Shown here: piece by piece, positions 16,592 through 25,670 of the stretch
Layout of the letters: every line of letters starts with the position of its first letter
Numbering within the stretch: position 1 is the stretch's first letter
Origin: an uncultured Verrucomicrobiota bacterium
GTDB taxonomy: Bacteria; Verrucomicrobiota; Verrucomicrobiia; Limisphaerales; UBA9464
Assembly (NCBI GenBank): GCA_903896505.1
Contig: CAITXU010000157.1
Span: 1 to 53,818, forward strand
Reading direction: 5' to 3'
DNA length: 53,818 nt
The notes under the pieces: model-generated
Told to the model about the DNA's origin: nothing
Database searches by the model: none
What the model saw: the letters and a program-made list of their open reading frames with translations, nothing else
Translations under genes and position numbers: made by a program

Positions 16592-19500
16592 GAATGAAGA
16601 GATTGCGGAACTGGATGCGCCCGTGTTCATGCTGCAATCCGATGGGCCCACGAAGGGGTATACCCGGGAGTTCAGCGTTGCGGACCACCTGTTCTCCGTT
16701 GACCCAGACGGAGATTCGGTCGCCGAGGAGCTGGATTTTCATTTCGTTCCAATCACCGATCGGACGATCCGCGTTTTTCGCAGGCGTGAAGGCTCGGCGC
16801 TGGTCAGCGGAGGAATTCGAATCGGTGCGATATTCCCAAAACTCGCCGCTGCCGACGGGGTAGCAGAAAAGATTCGCCTGAGCCTTGTAGAGTCCACGCA
16901 TCAGAACCCCGCTGTCGCCAGCATCCAAGACACGCAGGGTGGCAGCCCGACCATCGGGACCGGCTTCAAGTCCATCGGCGTTGATGAGTGGGAAGTTTTC
17001 CCACTTCGGCGCATCGGCCCAGCGCCATTCCAACACGAGCTCAAAGTCACTCCATTCCTCTTCGCTCCAAAGGTCCCCGGTCAGTCCATCATGTTCGAGC
17101 ACACCGTTCCTGGCGACCCAGTGTTCCGGCGGACGGCCAAAAGCCGCCGTCGGTCCACCCACAGCTTTTGTCCCTGCCGGGAATTCCCGCCAACCGGCGA
17201 GATCGTGTCCATTGAATAGAGATCGAAAATTTGCCGGAGGCGGCTTCGTGACCAGCTGGCGCGGGTCGATCCTGCGGGATTCAAGGAACCCAACGAGGTC
17301 GGCGAACTGTTCGAGCGATAAACCCACCTGCAAACCCTCGGGCATCAGGGATAGGGAGCTGACCCGACGGCTGAGAATATCCTTCTTGGGCAGGGACTGC
17401 CCCTGGCCGTTGGCGGTAACGATGGTCAGTGCCTCCGCCGTTTCGCCCTTGATCAGCCCCGACCAGGTCTCGCCGTCCCGCATGTCGATCGTGAATTGCT
17501 GATAGCCTTCACGCACCACCTTGCTGGGTTCGAGGACGTGCTCGATCAGTTCCCGGCGGGAAAATTGTGCGCCAATGAGTGTGAGGTCCGGACCCACCTG
17601 AGCACCCTGCCCTGCCACCTGATGACACTTGAGGCACGCCACGCCGTTCTCGTCCCAAAACACGCGTTGACCGCGGACCGGGTCCCCGGCATGGGCCAGT
17701 GCAAAATGAGCGTAATCCTCGACGGTGAGTGCTGTATTTCTCGTGGAGAAAAGCGGGCCCTGCTGCGCAGGCACGTGATCGCGGTACACTTCGCGCAGCT
17801 CGGCAATGACGATTGGCGGGAGTGCGCCCGCACGGGACTCGAGAGCGGGGAGCACGTTGTCACGCAGCCCGCCGAGGGCGCGACGACATTGCTCACGAAC
17901 GGTGGGATTCGCGCTGGCGAGACCCTCCAGGTAGGCGTCCAAAGCGCGGGCGTCCCCATGCCGAACCAACGCGTCGAGCGCCTCCGATCGGGTTTCCGCT
18001 TCGCGCCAGAGTTCCAGCAACCAGGGAACGGTATCGACCGTCGGCCAGCCATCCAGGACGCGGGCGAGGGCACGCCGCTCTGGAATGGACTTGGATGCGA
18101 GCACGGGTTGTAACGCGGTGAACGCCTCGGGGCCCTTGATCATTCCGAGAGAACGGATGGCGGCCAGCCGGACGCTCACTTCGGAATCCGAAAGCGCCCA
18201 ACCGAGGGTCGAAACAGCATTGGTCGGGCCCATCGCGCCCAACGCGGCGACGGCCTCCGCGCGGACGGCAGGGTTCGAGCGGACGAGCTGGATCAGAGCT
18301 TCGGTGCAGTTGGTGCCACCGAGAATCACCGCCGCGCGGATGGCTTCGCGAAGGAGTTCATCATCGGACGGCGGCTGACGAAGGAGTTCGGCGATCAACG
18401 GGATGGCGTTGGTCTCCTTGGATTCAACCAAGGCCTGCAGCGTGGCCCGCCGGACGGCGGGATCCGTTTCCAACGGAAAGCGCTCGAGCAACCTGGGCGA
18501 AGCCGCCAGCAGTTGGGCGGAACGCAGCCCCTCGACGGCGGCCAGCCGTACGGTCGATGCCGGATCGCCCAGGGCAGCCAACAGGGCCGATTGAACCGGC
18601 TGGGTCCCTTTCCACTCCACGGCGCGTTTCGGCGGTGGTGCGAGTGCGGGATGGTACGCCCCCCACTCGCCCTTCCATGGCGGCAACGTGTGATGCAGTG
18701 GAGCGAGCAACTGCACCGCCGCCTCGCGTGTGGCGGCATTCGTGGACGAGCCAGCCAGGGACGCCAGCACGGCCACCAGCTCTTCATTCTCCGTATCGCG
18801 CAACGCAAACGCGGTGGCATCCTGAATGCGGGCATTGGTACTGCTGAGGCCCTCGGCAATGGCGGACCAGGATTGCGGATGGGCACGTCCGATCTCGTTC
18901 AGGGACGAAAAAGCGGCAAAACGCGCGAACAGATCCGTTTGGTCCAGGACCGAGGTCAGTGCAGGAATGGCAGCGGGATCACCGATTCGCCCCAGCGCAG
19001 TCGCAGCCTGAAAACGGACCGAGGCTTCGATTGAAGCCCCTTGAAGCAGCGCGGCAAGGGGTCCGATGGCATTCGTCACCCGCCGCAATCCGACCTGCCG
19101 GACTACTTGACGGAGCAGGGACTCTTCCGTGTCCCTCCGCAACAGATCGATGATTATGTCTCGTGCACCCCGTCCTTCATCCTGAGCATCCAGCGCCCAG
19201 AGCGCATGCATTCGTGCGGGCACGGACGCCGAAGGGTCTCGCAACAGGGCGGTGAGAGTTGCTGCGGCCGCAGGGGTGTTTCTATCGGCCAGTCGCCGTT
19301 GGGCGGTGAGCCGGACGTTCCGCGACGGATGTCCCAGCGCCAGAACGAGTTCCTTATCGGTGGCTCGGAATTCACGCCCCAGCGCCGCCGCCTCGTACCA
19401 GGCTGGCTTCGGCAAGGCCGCCGTGGCATTGGTGAACGTCAACCGCCAGAGGCGTCCGACCTGCACATTCTCCTTCGTGTCGCGATGTTGCCAATCGCAA

Positions 19501-20510
19501 ATCAGCAGGCTTCGGCCATCATTCGCCCATGCGATACCGACGGGGCGGAAATCTTCCGGTGGATTCGGAAACATCTCCGTCGGCTTCACCACCTCGTAGG
19601 TTGCACCAGCCCGCCGGATGGGAACCCGCAGCAATTGGCGTTTGCCGAAATCGGCCAGGAAAAGATTGCCATGATACTCCGTGGGCAGCACGCCCTCGGT
19701 GTCGCATGCGACACCCGTGGCAGCGCCTCCTCCGAAGTCGTGCATCATCCAAAGCGTGTAGGGCCGACGCGGAACGAAATCGTGCGGATAACCGTAGGTG
19801 CCCCGCTCCACCATATGCGTGAGACGTCCCATCCAGTCGTGCTCGTCGGTGTTGTCGTAGGTAAACAACTCGTCCTCGGCATTGAGGGCGACATCCATGA
19901 TGTTTCGGACGCCCCGGCAAAACACTTCCAACCTGGTGCCGTCAGGCCGGAGCCGGAGAATGCCGCCCCCGGGCAGGTCCACGCGGGAACCATCGCGACC
20001 GACCGCGCCATAAAGACCCTTGTCGCCAATGGCGACGTAGAAATAGCCGTCCATGCCGAGCCGAAAATTGGCCGGAACATGGTCGTTCCAATCCAGCGCC
20101 CAAGGGTTTGGATTCGTCTGTTCGATCAGGTCCACGCCATCCCGGCCCACCCCCTGGTCATCGGTGAAGACGGTGAACCTCGGGTTGTGAAGGACGTACA
20201 GTTTGCCTTCCAGATACTGCATCCCGAAGACGGCATGGAGTCGTTCGGCGAAAACCGTGAAATGGCCGTCGGGATGCCGACAGAGGATGCGTCCCTCGGT
20301 CGCATCGGCATGCGCCGTGCGGATATCCATCGGGTCCTCCGCCACAAAAATCCGTCCATCGGGCGCGGAGCAGACCACCGATGGATAACTGACCTGCGGC
20401 GATTCCGCCATCAGTTCCATGCGCCAGCCCGGCAGAGTTTTCGGGACGGCGACGGCGAGGACGGAAGATACCTCCATCCACGCAATCAGGATCAGGGATG
20501 CGAAACGCAT
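16575..20510 (-). CDS. Giant exported propeller-HEAT-cytochrome-DUF1080 protein
   Basis: A 1311-residue protein of the PVC 'membrane-bound dehydrogenase/heme-binding' group. In order: a signal peptide (1-19); a sorbosone-dehydrogenase-like beta-propeller (about 25-370, with PDGRIFVAEDPMDI and FLADFGKRQLLRVP); a long HEAT-repeat region (about 380-890); a cytochrome c domain with CLKCH near 957; and a C-terminal DUF1080/3-keto-disaccharide hydrolase-like beta-sandwich (about 1095-1311, FRSLFNGHDLAGW to GRIQFRNLFIH). It probably acts in the periplasm on sugars or glycosides and passes electrons through the heme. Having the sandwich on the same chain as the redox part suggests oxidation coupled to glycoside cleavage. 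It is monocistronic. Confidence 0.88.
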   Translation of the reverse strand: MRFASLILIAWMEVSSVLAVAVPKTLPGWRMELMAESPQVSYPSVVCSAPDGRIFVAEDPMDIRTAHADATEGRILCRHPDGHFTVFAERLHAVFGMQYLEGKLYVLHNPRFTVFTDDQGVGRDGVDLIEQTNPNPWALDWNDHVPANFRLGMDGYFYVAIGDKGLYGAVGRDGSRVDLPGGGILRLRPDGTRLEVFCRGVRNIMDVALNAEDELFTYDNTDEHDWMGRLTHMVERGTYGYPHDFVPRRPYTLWMMHDFGGGAATGVACDTEGVLPTEYHGNLFLADFGKRQLLRVPIRRAGATYEVVKPTEMFPNPPEDFRPVGIAWANDGRSLLICDWQHRDTKENVQVGRLWRLTFTNATAALPKPAWYEAAALGREFRATDKELVLALGHPSRNVRLTAQRRLADRNTPAAAATLTALLRDPSASVPARMHALWALDAQDEGRGARDIIIDLLRRDTEESLLRQVVRQVGLRRVTNAIGPLAALLQGASIEASVRFQAATALGRIGDPAAIPALTSVLDQTDLFARFAAFSSLNEIGRAHPQSWSAIAEGLSSTNARIQDATAFALRDTENEELVAVLASLAGSSTNAATREAAVQLLAPLHHTLPPWKGEWGAYHPALAPPPKRAVEWKGTQPVQSALLAALGDPASTVRLAAVEGLRSAQLLAASPRLLERFPLETDPAVRRATLQALVESKETNAIPLIAELLRQPPSDDELLREAIRAAVILGGTNCTEALIQLVRSNPAVRAEAVAALGAMGPTNAVSTLGWALSDSEVSVRLAAIRSLGMIKGPEAFTALQPVLASKSIPERRALARVLDGWPTVDTVPWLLELWREAETRSEALDALVRHGDARALDAYLEGLASANPTVREQCRRALGGLRDNVLPALESRAGALPPIVIAELREVYRDHVPAQQGPLFSTRNTALTVEDYAHFALAHAGDPVRGQRVFWDENGVACLKCHQVAGQGAQVGPDLTLIGAQFSRRELIEHVLEPSKVVREGYQQFTIDMRDGETWSGLIKGETAEALTIVTANGQGQSLPKKDILSRRVSSLSLMPEGLQVGLSLEQFADLVGFLESRRIDPRQLVTKPPPANFRSLFNGHDLAGWREFPAGTKAVGGPTAAFGRPPEHWVARNGVLEHDGLTGDLWSEEEWSDFELVLEWRWADAPKWENFPLINADGLEAGPDGRAATLRVLDAGDSGVLMRGLYKAQANLFCYPVGSGEFWEYRTDSNSSADQRRAFTPAKNADRPIGDWNEMKIQLLGDRISVWVNGEQVVRNAELPGIPLRGPIGLQHEHGRIQFRNLFIHETSR

Positions 20511-20724
20511 GATCGGTTGGCGGAACCGTCCGCACGAGTTAGCTCAGTTGGCGTGCCAGGATAACACCATCAATCGTCAACCACCGGTAGTATAAAACGA
20601 AGGGTTTGCCCGCACCGATTGACTGGATGGTGGCTCGACCAACCAACGTGTGTTGATCACGTCGACGGAGAGGTATCCCGAGTTGGGTTCACCAGTGCCC
20701 GATCCGCTTCACAAAAATGTGCTC

Positions 20725-21510
20725 TCATTTCAGGTCTGAGAAACCCGTCGGTGCCAGCTTGTAGGCGGTGACCCCAGAACGAAGTTTTCCGGTGGCTTCC
20801 GTCTCCTTCTCCACCCGGATCCACTCGGCATCTTTGTGGAACTCATCTATCGATTTTTGAATCGCTGAAACGCTTTCACCTGCCAGCAGGCAGACGAACT
20901 GGTCGTTGCCCTCGGCATCCTTCTGGTCCGCGATCCACCATCCGACGCTGCGCAAGCCGTGATGACCGTAGATCGGCACGGCAAAATCACGCCAGCGATT
21001 GCGAAAGGCGTCCAGCTTCCCGGGCAAGACCGAGTAAATTCGCAGGTTGAATGCCCGGGCAGGATTCGATGGTGCAAAATTGAACTTCGCGGTGGGATCG
21101 ACCTGCAATGGAATGGTGGAAATCCGATCAACGGTTTTGCCGTGCTTGGCGTTCGATGCCCCGTAACCTCTCTGAAAATCCGGGTCCGCGCCGAATTCCG
21201 ATTCCTGTCTCCGCAATTCCTCAACACTCGGAGCGGTCAGCAAATAAATGAACTTATCACCATTTGTCGTGGCAACCGTCCAGTAGCCGACGGTCTTGAT
21301 GCCGTGTCGACGGCGAACCGGCTCAACCGTTTCGCGGAAGCGCTCCAGGACTGCGTCCAGCTTGTTCGAAGTCACCGTGTAGATGCGCAGTTCGTAGTAA
21401 GGCGGGCGGACCGTTTCTCCTCGGACCAAGGAGCAGGCCGCAAGGAACAGCATGGCGACGAGGCCGACGAAAGTACGGGAGCCGCTTATCGATCCGAGCC
21501 CGGATTTCAT
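20725..21510 (-). CDS. NIPSNAP-family lipoprotein with two domains
   Basis: A 261-residue exported protein starting MKSGLGS. The hydrophobic segment ends in LAAC, a good lipobox, so it is probably anchored to a membrane by lipid. Two tandem ferredoxin-like NIPSNAP domains are evident from the repeated pattern YYELRIYTVTSNKLDAVLERF / FNLRIYSVLPGKLDAFRNRW and GIKTVGYW / GLRSVGWW. The function of NIPSNAP proteins in bacteria is not settled. The upstream frame from 21612 was not used because it buries the lipoprotein signal. Confidence 0.8.
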   Translation of the reverse strand: MKSGLGSISGSRTFVGLVAMLFLAACSLVRGETVRPPYYELRIYTVTSNKLDAVLERFRETVEPVRRRHGIKTVGYWTVATTNGDKFIYLLTAPSVEELRRQESEFGADPDFQRGYGASNAKHGKTVDRISTIPLQVDPTAKFNFAPSNPARAFNLRIYSVLPGKLDAFRNRWRDFAVPIYGHHGLRSVGWWIADQKDAEGNDQFVCLLAGESVSAIQKSIDEFHKDAEWIRVEKETEATGKLRSGVTAYKLAPTGFSDLK

Positions 21511-22103
21511 CGCCAGAACGATAATCCGGGCAATAGCAATGAACGCTGCCAGCGAAGATACCGGCGGATGCAAAAAGTGCGCGGAAATCTTGAAATTGCA
21601 CTTCGGGGACATGAGCTCATCCTCTCACCTCCATCGCCCGATGACTAGAAGACTCACATGTTTTTGGGGATGATTCCGGAATTTTAATCTCCTGACGAGC
21701 CTCTGACGGTTCAAACCCCAGCCTATCCTGGGTACGCGGAGGTTTCGTCCGAAGGATCGAACCACACCCAATTTGCGGACGCGAGGCCAAAGCGGCAGGA
21801 TGCCGCTTCCACTTTGGTGCCCACGCCGTGCGGGGTCGCCCACGGTGCTTCATTCGCTCCTCAGCGCCAAGATCATATCCACACATGCGGCACGACGAGC
21901 GGGCAGCCAGCAGGCGAAGAGGTCGGGCAGGACAAGGATCACTGGAGCGATGGCGACGATTAACAGGTCGAACGGCTGGCTTTGAAGCGCTTTGCCGCCT
22001 TGGAATGCAGTTGTCAGCGATGCCACCTCGATTGGGCCAAAAATGAAGCAACCCTGCTTCGAGGTTGTCCGGTTTTGGGGGCATGCGGCAGATTATCCCT
22101 GTT
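21511..22103. other. Intergenic region with hairpin and a gene remnant
   Basis: About 590 bp between two divergent genes. AGCGGCA-GGA-TGCCGCT (21791-21807) is a REP-like hairpin. The part at 21850-22020 encodes the tail of a permease, listed separately. The rest (21511-21790) shows no convincing gene; the long leftward ORF at 21617-22126 crosses both elements and looks spurious. Confidence 0.45.
21850..22020 (-). pseudogene. C-terminal remnant of a MacB/FtsX-type permease
   Basis: Reading leftward from 22020 to a TGA at 21850-21852 gives about 56 codons with a hydrophobic helix (LLIVAIAPVILVLPDLF) followed by ACWLPARRAACVDMILALR. The pattern CWLPARRAARVDPxxALR is the hallmark ending of the duplicated-orphan-permease branch of MacB-like ABC transporters. 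Here the Pro before the last segment is lost and no upstream permease sequence remains, because the sigma factor gene starts about 80 bp away on the other strand. Probably a fossil. Confidence 0.6.
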
Positions 22104-23699
22104 ATGACGATGGATGCCCCTGACAACGCGCTGCTGACCGCCTACACGGCGGAGGAGTCAGAAGTGGCATTTCGAGCCATTGTCCGCCGGCATGTCAATC
22201 TGGTGTTTGCGACTGCGATGCGAATCGCGGGGGATCGGGGCCTTGCGGAAGAGATCACCCAAAATGTATTCGTTGCGCTGGCCCGCAAGGCACCTGGGCT
22301 GAAACAGCATCCATCCCTCGCCGGCTGGCTTCACCGGACGACGGTGCTGGAAGCGCGGGCAAAGGTGCGGGCGGAACTCCGACGTCGGCACAGGGAAACT
22401 GCTGCGTGTGAGATTTCACTGCGCGAGATGGAGGGATCGTCACCGCTGGAGGCCCTGCTGCCGATTCTGGACGATGGCCTTCTCGAATTGAAGGAGGTTG
22501 ATCGCACGGCGCTGGTGCTTCGGTTTTTCGAAGAACGAAGCCTCCGGGAAGTGGGTCAATTGCTGGGGATGGAGGAGGATGCCGCTCGCAAGCGGGTGAC
22601 CCGTGCCCTAGATCGATTGACGGAGTTCTTTCGCCAGCGTGGCTTTGCGCTACCGGGTGCAGCCGGGACCGCTTCCGTGTTGACCGGTGGGATGCAGGCG
22701 GCACCGGCGGGACTCGTCTCTTCCATTGTTGACGTCAGTTTTGGTCTCGCACCGACGGCCGGCAGTTCCCTGAACGCACTTCTAAACGCCATGACCATCA
22801 CCAAAACACAAACGGCAGTGGTCTGCCTCCTGGTGGCGGCGCTACCACTTTCCTGGCAATGGCGGGCGGAAGGTAACGTCCTTCGTACCCAAGCAAGCCA
22901 TATTGGCGAACTCGACAAAGCCCGTTCCGAGTTGAAATCACTTTCCGAGGACGAAGCCAAACTGGACCAGGAGCTTGGACGGTTAACATCGGCGACCGTG
23001 AGTGCCCGCCATCGACTTGATACAGTCCTGGCGGTTCGGGATGGGCGAAAGCCTCCGCTCCGATACCGTTGGGATGACCTGTCGCCGTTCGTTCGCGTGG
23101 CCAAGAGGGATATCACATCCATGCACCTCACGTCGGTCCAGGATAGGAAGGGGTCGGTCTCCCCTGAAATGAAGCTGGCACTCCAACTCTCAGGCGAGGA
23201 AAGGGATGCCGTGCAGGCGCTCGTCGACCGATTCTTGTCGGATTACCACACCGCCGAGTTAACCGCCGTCCACCTGACGACGCCGAAGCCTGAAGAGATC
23301 ATCCGGGGCAAACCTGAGGAGACACGTGTCTTTGAGGTGGATGATCTGACAGCAACGATAGCCGGTCTGCGTGAAACGCTCTTTACGGGACTCCGGAGGG
23401 TCCTTGGTGCCGATCGTTACGAGATTTTTCGGGATGGGTTGAGCTCGTGGATGCCGGTGGATGACGAGGAGCGGGGACTGAATTCCAACCTGCAAGTGGT
23501 CAGCCCCGCCCACCGCGTTATCGTGAACCCGGTTTTTGCCGACGGAAAATGGCTGGGCTGGACCATCAGCCATCCGGAAAGAGGTTCCATCCACGTGCCC
23601 ATGGACCCGGAAGATGTACCGGATGCGTACCGGGCAGCACTTCAGGACTGGATAGAAGCCGCGCAAAAGGTGGCAGCCCAGTCGCCCGAACGCCCGTAG
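22104..23699 (+). CDS. ECF sigma factor with transmembrane C-terminal extension
   Basis: A 531-residue protein from ATG 22104. Residues about 10-80 form sigma region 2 (EVAFRAIVRRHVNLVFATAM, AEEITQNVFVALARK). Residues 120-180 form region 4 with a helix-turn-helix (RSLREVGQLLGMEEDAARKR). After a linker, residues 238-251 (AVVCLLVAALPLSW) look like one membrane helix. About 280 further residues follow: a coiled coil (GELDKARSELKSLSEDEAK) and an unrecognised domain. A sigma factor of this length is three times the usual ECF size. The tail may sense an extracytoplasmic signal and hold the sigma domain at the membrane. Starts at 22065 (TTG) and 22083 are also possible. Confidence 0.85.
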   Translation: MTMDAPDNALLTAYTAEESEVAFRAIVRRHVNLVFATAMRIAGDRGLAEEITQNVFVALARKAPGLKQHPSLAGWLHRTTVLEARAKVRAELRRRHRETAACEISLREMEGSSPLEALLPILDDGLLELKEVDRTALVLRFFEERSLREVGQLLGMEEDAARKRVTRALDRLTEFFRQRGFALPGAAGTASVLTGGMQAAPAGLVSSIVDVSFGLAPTAGSSLNALLNAMTITKTQTAVVCLLVAALPLSWQWRAEGNVLRTQASHIGELDKARSELKSLSEDEAKLDQELGRLTSATVSARHRLDTVLAVRDGRKPPLRYRWDDLSPFVRVAKRDITSMHLTSVQDRKGSVSPEMKLALQLSGEERDAVQALVDRFLSDYHTAELTAVHLTTPKPEEIIRGKPEETRVFEVDDLTATIAGLRETLFTGLRRVLGADRYEIFRDGLSSWMPVDDEERGLNSNLQVVSPAHRVIVNPVFADGKWLGWTISHPERGSIHVPMDPEDVPDAYRAALQDWIEAAQKVAAQSPERP

Positions 23700-23721
23700 G
23701 AACCCGTAGAGCGAGCGACCG

Positions 23722-24618
23722 ATGGACATGACCCTGAAACAGATCCTAATGTCGACTGCGGTGGCACTGGCCATCGCCTGGGCACACGGCACCCTCCGGT
23801 TGCGTGCCCTGCGGCGGGAGATCGCAGAGGTTTCGCAGACGCTGGCCGAAACCAAGAGCCAGGTGAGCGACGCCGAAAGTCGACTCGCGCAGCGTCGCCA
23901 GCAACTGGCGACGAGTGCAGAAGAACGTGACCACCTATTGGCGTCCGCTGCATTTACTGAAAATGCCCTGACTAAATCAGACCCGGAAAGCCGCTGGGCC
24001 AGTCCGCCGGAGGGAGAACAACGGTGGAATCCGGAATCGCCTTATATCTGGCTGAGTCGAGATGCACTTCAAACTCTGCCGCTCTCACCGCTGGTCTTCG
24101 ACGGGGATGGAGAATTGGGTGATCGGATTGCAGATATCCTCGCAGTGGATGACGCAACCTATACCCGGCTTAATCAAAACCTGTCGGCCATCGTGAAGGA
24201 TTACCGAACGCAGGCGGTCAGCCATATCAAGATCCTGACGGAACTACCGTCCGATATCGCAAACCAGGATGGGGAGAAACTGGCGATTCAGGTGGTACCC
24301 CAGCCGAAGGAAAGCAAACGGTATGAGGAAGCCTACATTGAAGCGCTCCGGGAACAGCTTGGCGAGGTTCGATCCGACCTGATCAGCTCGATGACCAAGG
24401 AGCGGCTCACATCGGAATTCAATCTTTCTGATGAAGACCCGACCACGATCGGGGTTGTCCTCCATGCTGATGGTTCCTACACTATCTCCACACATTCGGG
24501 CGGAGGCTTTCTTCAGGTCGGTGGAGTCCGAACGTTGGCGGACAACATCCCGGCATATCTGTTGCCCTTTTTCCAGGGGCTCGAAAACTGGGAACCCGCT
24601 ACCAATGGGGTGCCCTGA
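23722..24618 (+). CDS. Membrane-anchored coiled-coil protein, partner of the sigma factor
   Basis: A 298-residue protein with an N-terminal hydrophobic segment (ILMSTAVALAIAWAHGTL), a coiled coil (REIAEVSQTLAETKSQVSDAESRLAQRRQQL), then a soluble domain with RWASPPEGEQRWNPESPYIWLSRDAL and a Gly-rich end. I do not recognise the family. It starts 22 nt after the sigma factor stop and repeats that gene's tail layout (one membrane helix, a coiled coil, an extracytoplasmic domain). It may have arisen by duplication of the tail or interact with it. Role unknown. Confidence 0.7.
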   Translation: MDMTLKQILMSTAVALAIAWAHGTLRLRALRREIAEVSQTLAETKSQVSDAESRLAQRRQQLATSAEERDHLLASAAFTENALTKSDPESRWASPPEGEQRWNPESPYIWLSRDALQTLPLSPLVFDGDGELGDRIADILAVDDATYTRLNQNLSAIVKDYRTQAVSHIKILTELPSDIANQDGEKLAIQVVPQPKESKRYEEAYIEALREQLGEVRSDLISSMTKERLTSEFNLSDEDPTTIGVVLHADGSYTISTHSGGGFLQVGGVRTLADNIPAYLLPFFQGLENWEPATNGVP

Positions 24619-24749
24619 ACCGTGCCCGAAAAATTGAACTCGCGGAGGATTTGGTAACCACTACTGAGCAGCAGGGACTGGGACTGCCACCCTATTTGAT
24701 ACGGCCTATGCGCGGCTCGTGTCTATAAGGTCCTATTGAGATTGATTGT

Positions 24750-24786
24750 TTTGTTTGGTGCCGAGATTCTCACATCGCCAAACAAA
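24750..24786. terminator. Possible bidirectional terminator between convergent genes
   Basis: TTTGTTTGG (24750-24758) pairs with CCAAACAAA (24778-24786) over a 19-nt loop, in the gap between the convergent coiled-coil and pseudopilin genes. No U-rich tract follows on either strand, so this is weak as an intrinsic terminator. Confidence 0.3.
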
Positions 24787-24804
24787 CCCGATGCTTTCGA
24801 GGTA

Positions 24805-25581
24805 TTACGGCTGGCCGTCGTTGTTCGGAAAAATCAGTTGAATGGCGCCACTGCGGCTATTGGTTTTCGCCTCCCGGACCGCAGCGCGAAGCCTTGCACT
24901 GGTCCATTGCTGAACGCTTCCGTCGCCCAGGAGGGCGTTGCCTTTGGAGCCATGAATCGCCGGGCTGTAGCCCAATTCTTGTCGGCCGCTGCGGGACGCC
25001 GATAGCTCCTGGAGGCTCAAACGGGTGACCCCATTGTTCGCTGTGTCGTCAGGACTGCCGTAGAGTTGAACGACCGGGGCGGTTGCGTCCGCAGTGATAT
25101 TGCGGTCGCCGCCGAGGATGCTGGTCGGATCTTCCTCCAATGCAGAGAGCCCAATCAGGTAGCTAATACCTTGATTCAAGCTGGGCTTCTGGCCCCGGGC
25201 AGCCAGAGCATCGAAATCCTTCGCATTACCTTTCGCCGCGATACTTCCCGCCACATCCTGGTCGCCTGGGCAAACGAGGACCTTCGGAGTATTCAATTCA
25301 TTCGAAACCGCCACAAAATGAGCCCAGGTATGCTGATGATTGAGCAGGCGCGGATGAAAGGTCCCACCGTTTGTCTCGGCCATGGCCCAGGGGTATTTGC
25401 TGCCGTTGTCGGTTGAAAAGATTCGGAACGCGATGCCCTGCTGCTTGAGCATGTTGACGCAACCGATTCTACTGGAGCGAGACATCGACCTGAAAATGAC
25501 CGGAAGGACCATCGCCATCAGGATGACGATGGTGACCACGACGACCAAAATCTCAACCAACGTGGAGGCGCTTTTTCGCAA
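24805..25581 (-). CDS. Type IV pilin-like (pseudopilin) protein
   Basis: A 258-residue protein with a class III signal and hydrophobic helix (STLVEILVVVVTIVILMAMVLPVIFR), then a globular domain of the kind common in Verrucomicrobiota (CVNMLKQQGIAFRIFSTDNGSKYPW, then HGSKGNALLGDGSVQQWT). These proteins resemble type II secretion pseudopilins, but many copies per genome have unknown roles. Two oddities: the residue before the S-T-L-V-E cleavage region is Ala rather than the normal Gly, and the only in-frame start is a TTG (25581) just after an in-frame stop, so the 5' end may be altered. Confidence 0.8.
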   Translation of the reverse strand: MRKSASTLVEILVVVVTIVILMAMVLPVIFRSMSRSSRIGCVNMLKQQGIAFRIFSTDNGSKYPWAMAETNGGTFHPRLLNHQHTWAHFVAVSNELNTPKVLVCPGDQDVAGSIAAKGNAKDFDALAARGQKPSLNQGISYLIGLSALEEDPTSILGGDRNITADATAPVVQLYGSPDDTANNGVTRLSLQELSASRSGRQELGYSPAIHGSKGNALLGDGSVQQWTSARLRAAVREAKTNSRSGAIQLIFPNNDGQP

Positions 25582-25670
25582 TCCCGATCATTCATTCTGA
25601 AGCAATCCGCCTTGTCAATTGCGGGGTTTTCTCCCTTTCCAAATGGGACGAGCCGGACATTATCCCGCCC

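Noticed and set aside
19041-20564. 507-residue rightward ORF
   Set aside because: It is antisense to the giant propeller protein, lacks any domain pattern, and arises from GC-rich codon bias.
21617-22126. 169-residue leftward ORF
   Set aside because: Runs through a REP-like hairpin and the permease remnant in another frame; no domain seen.
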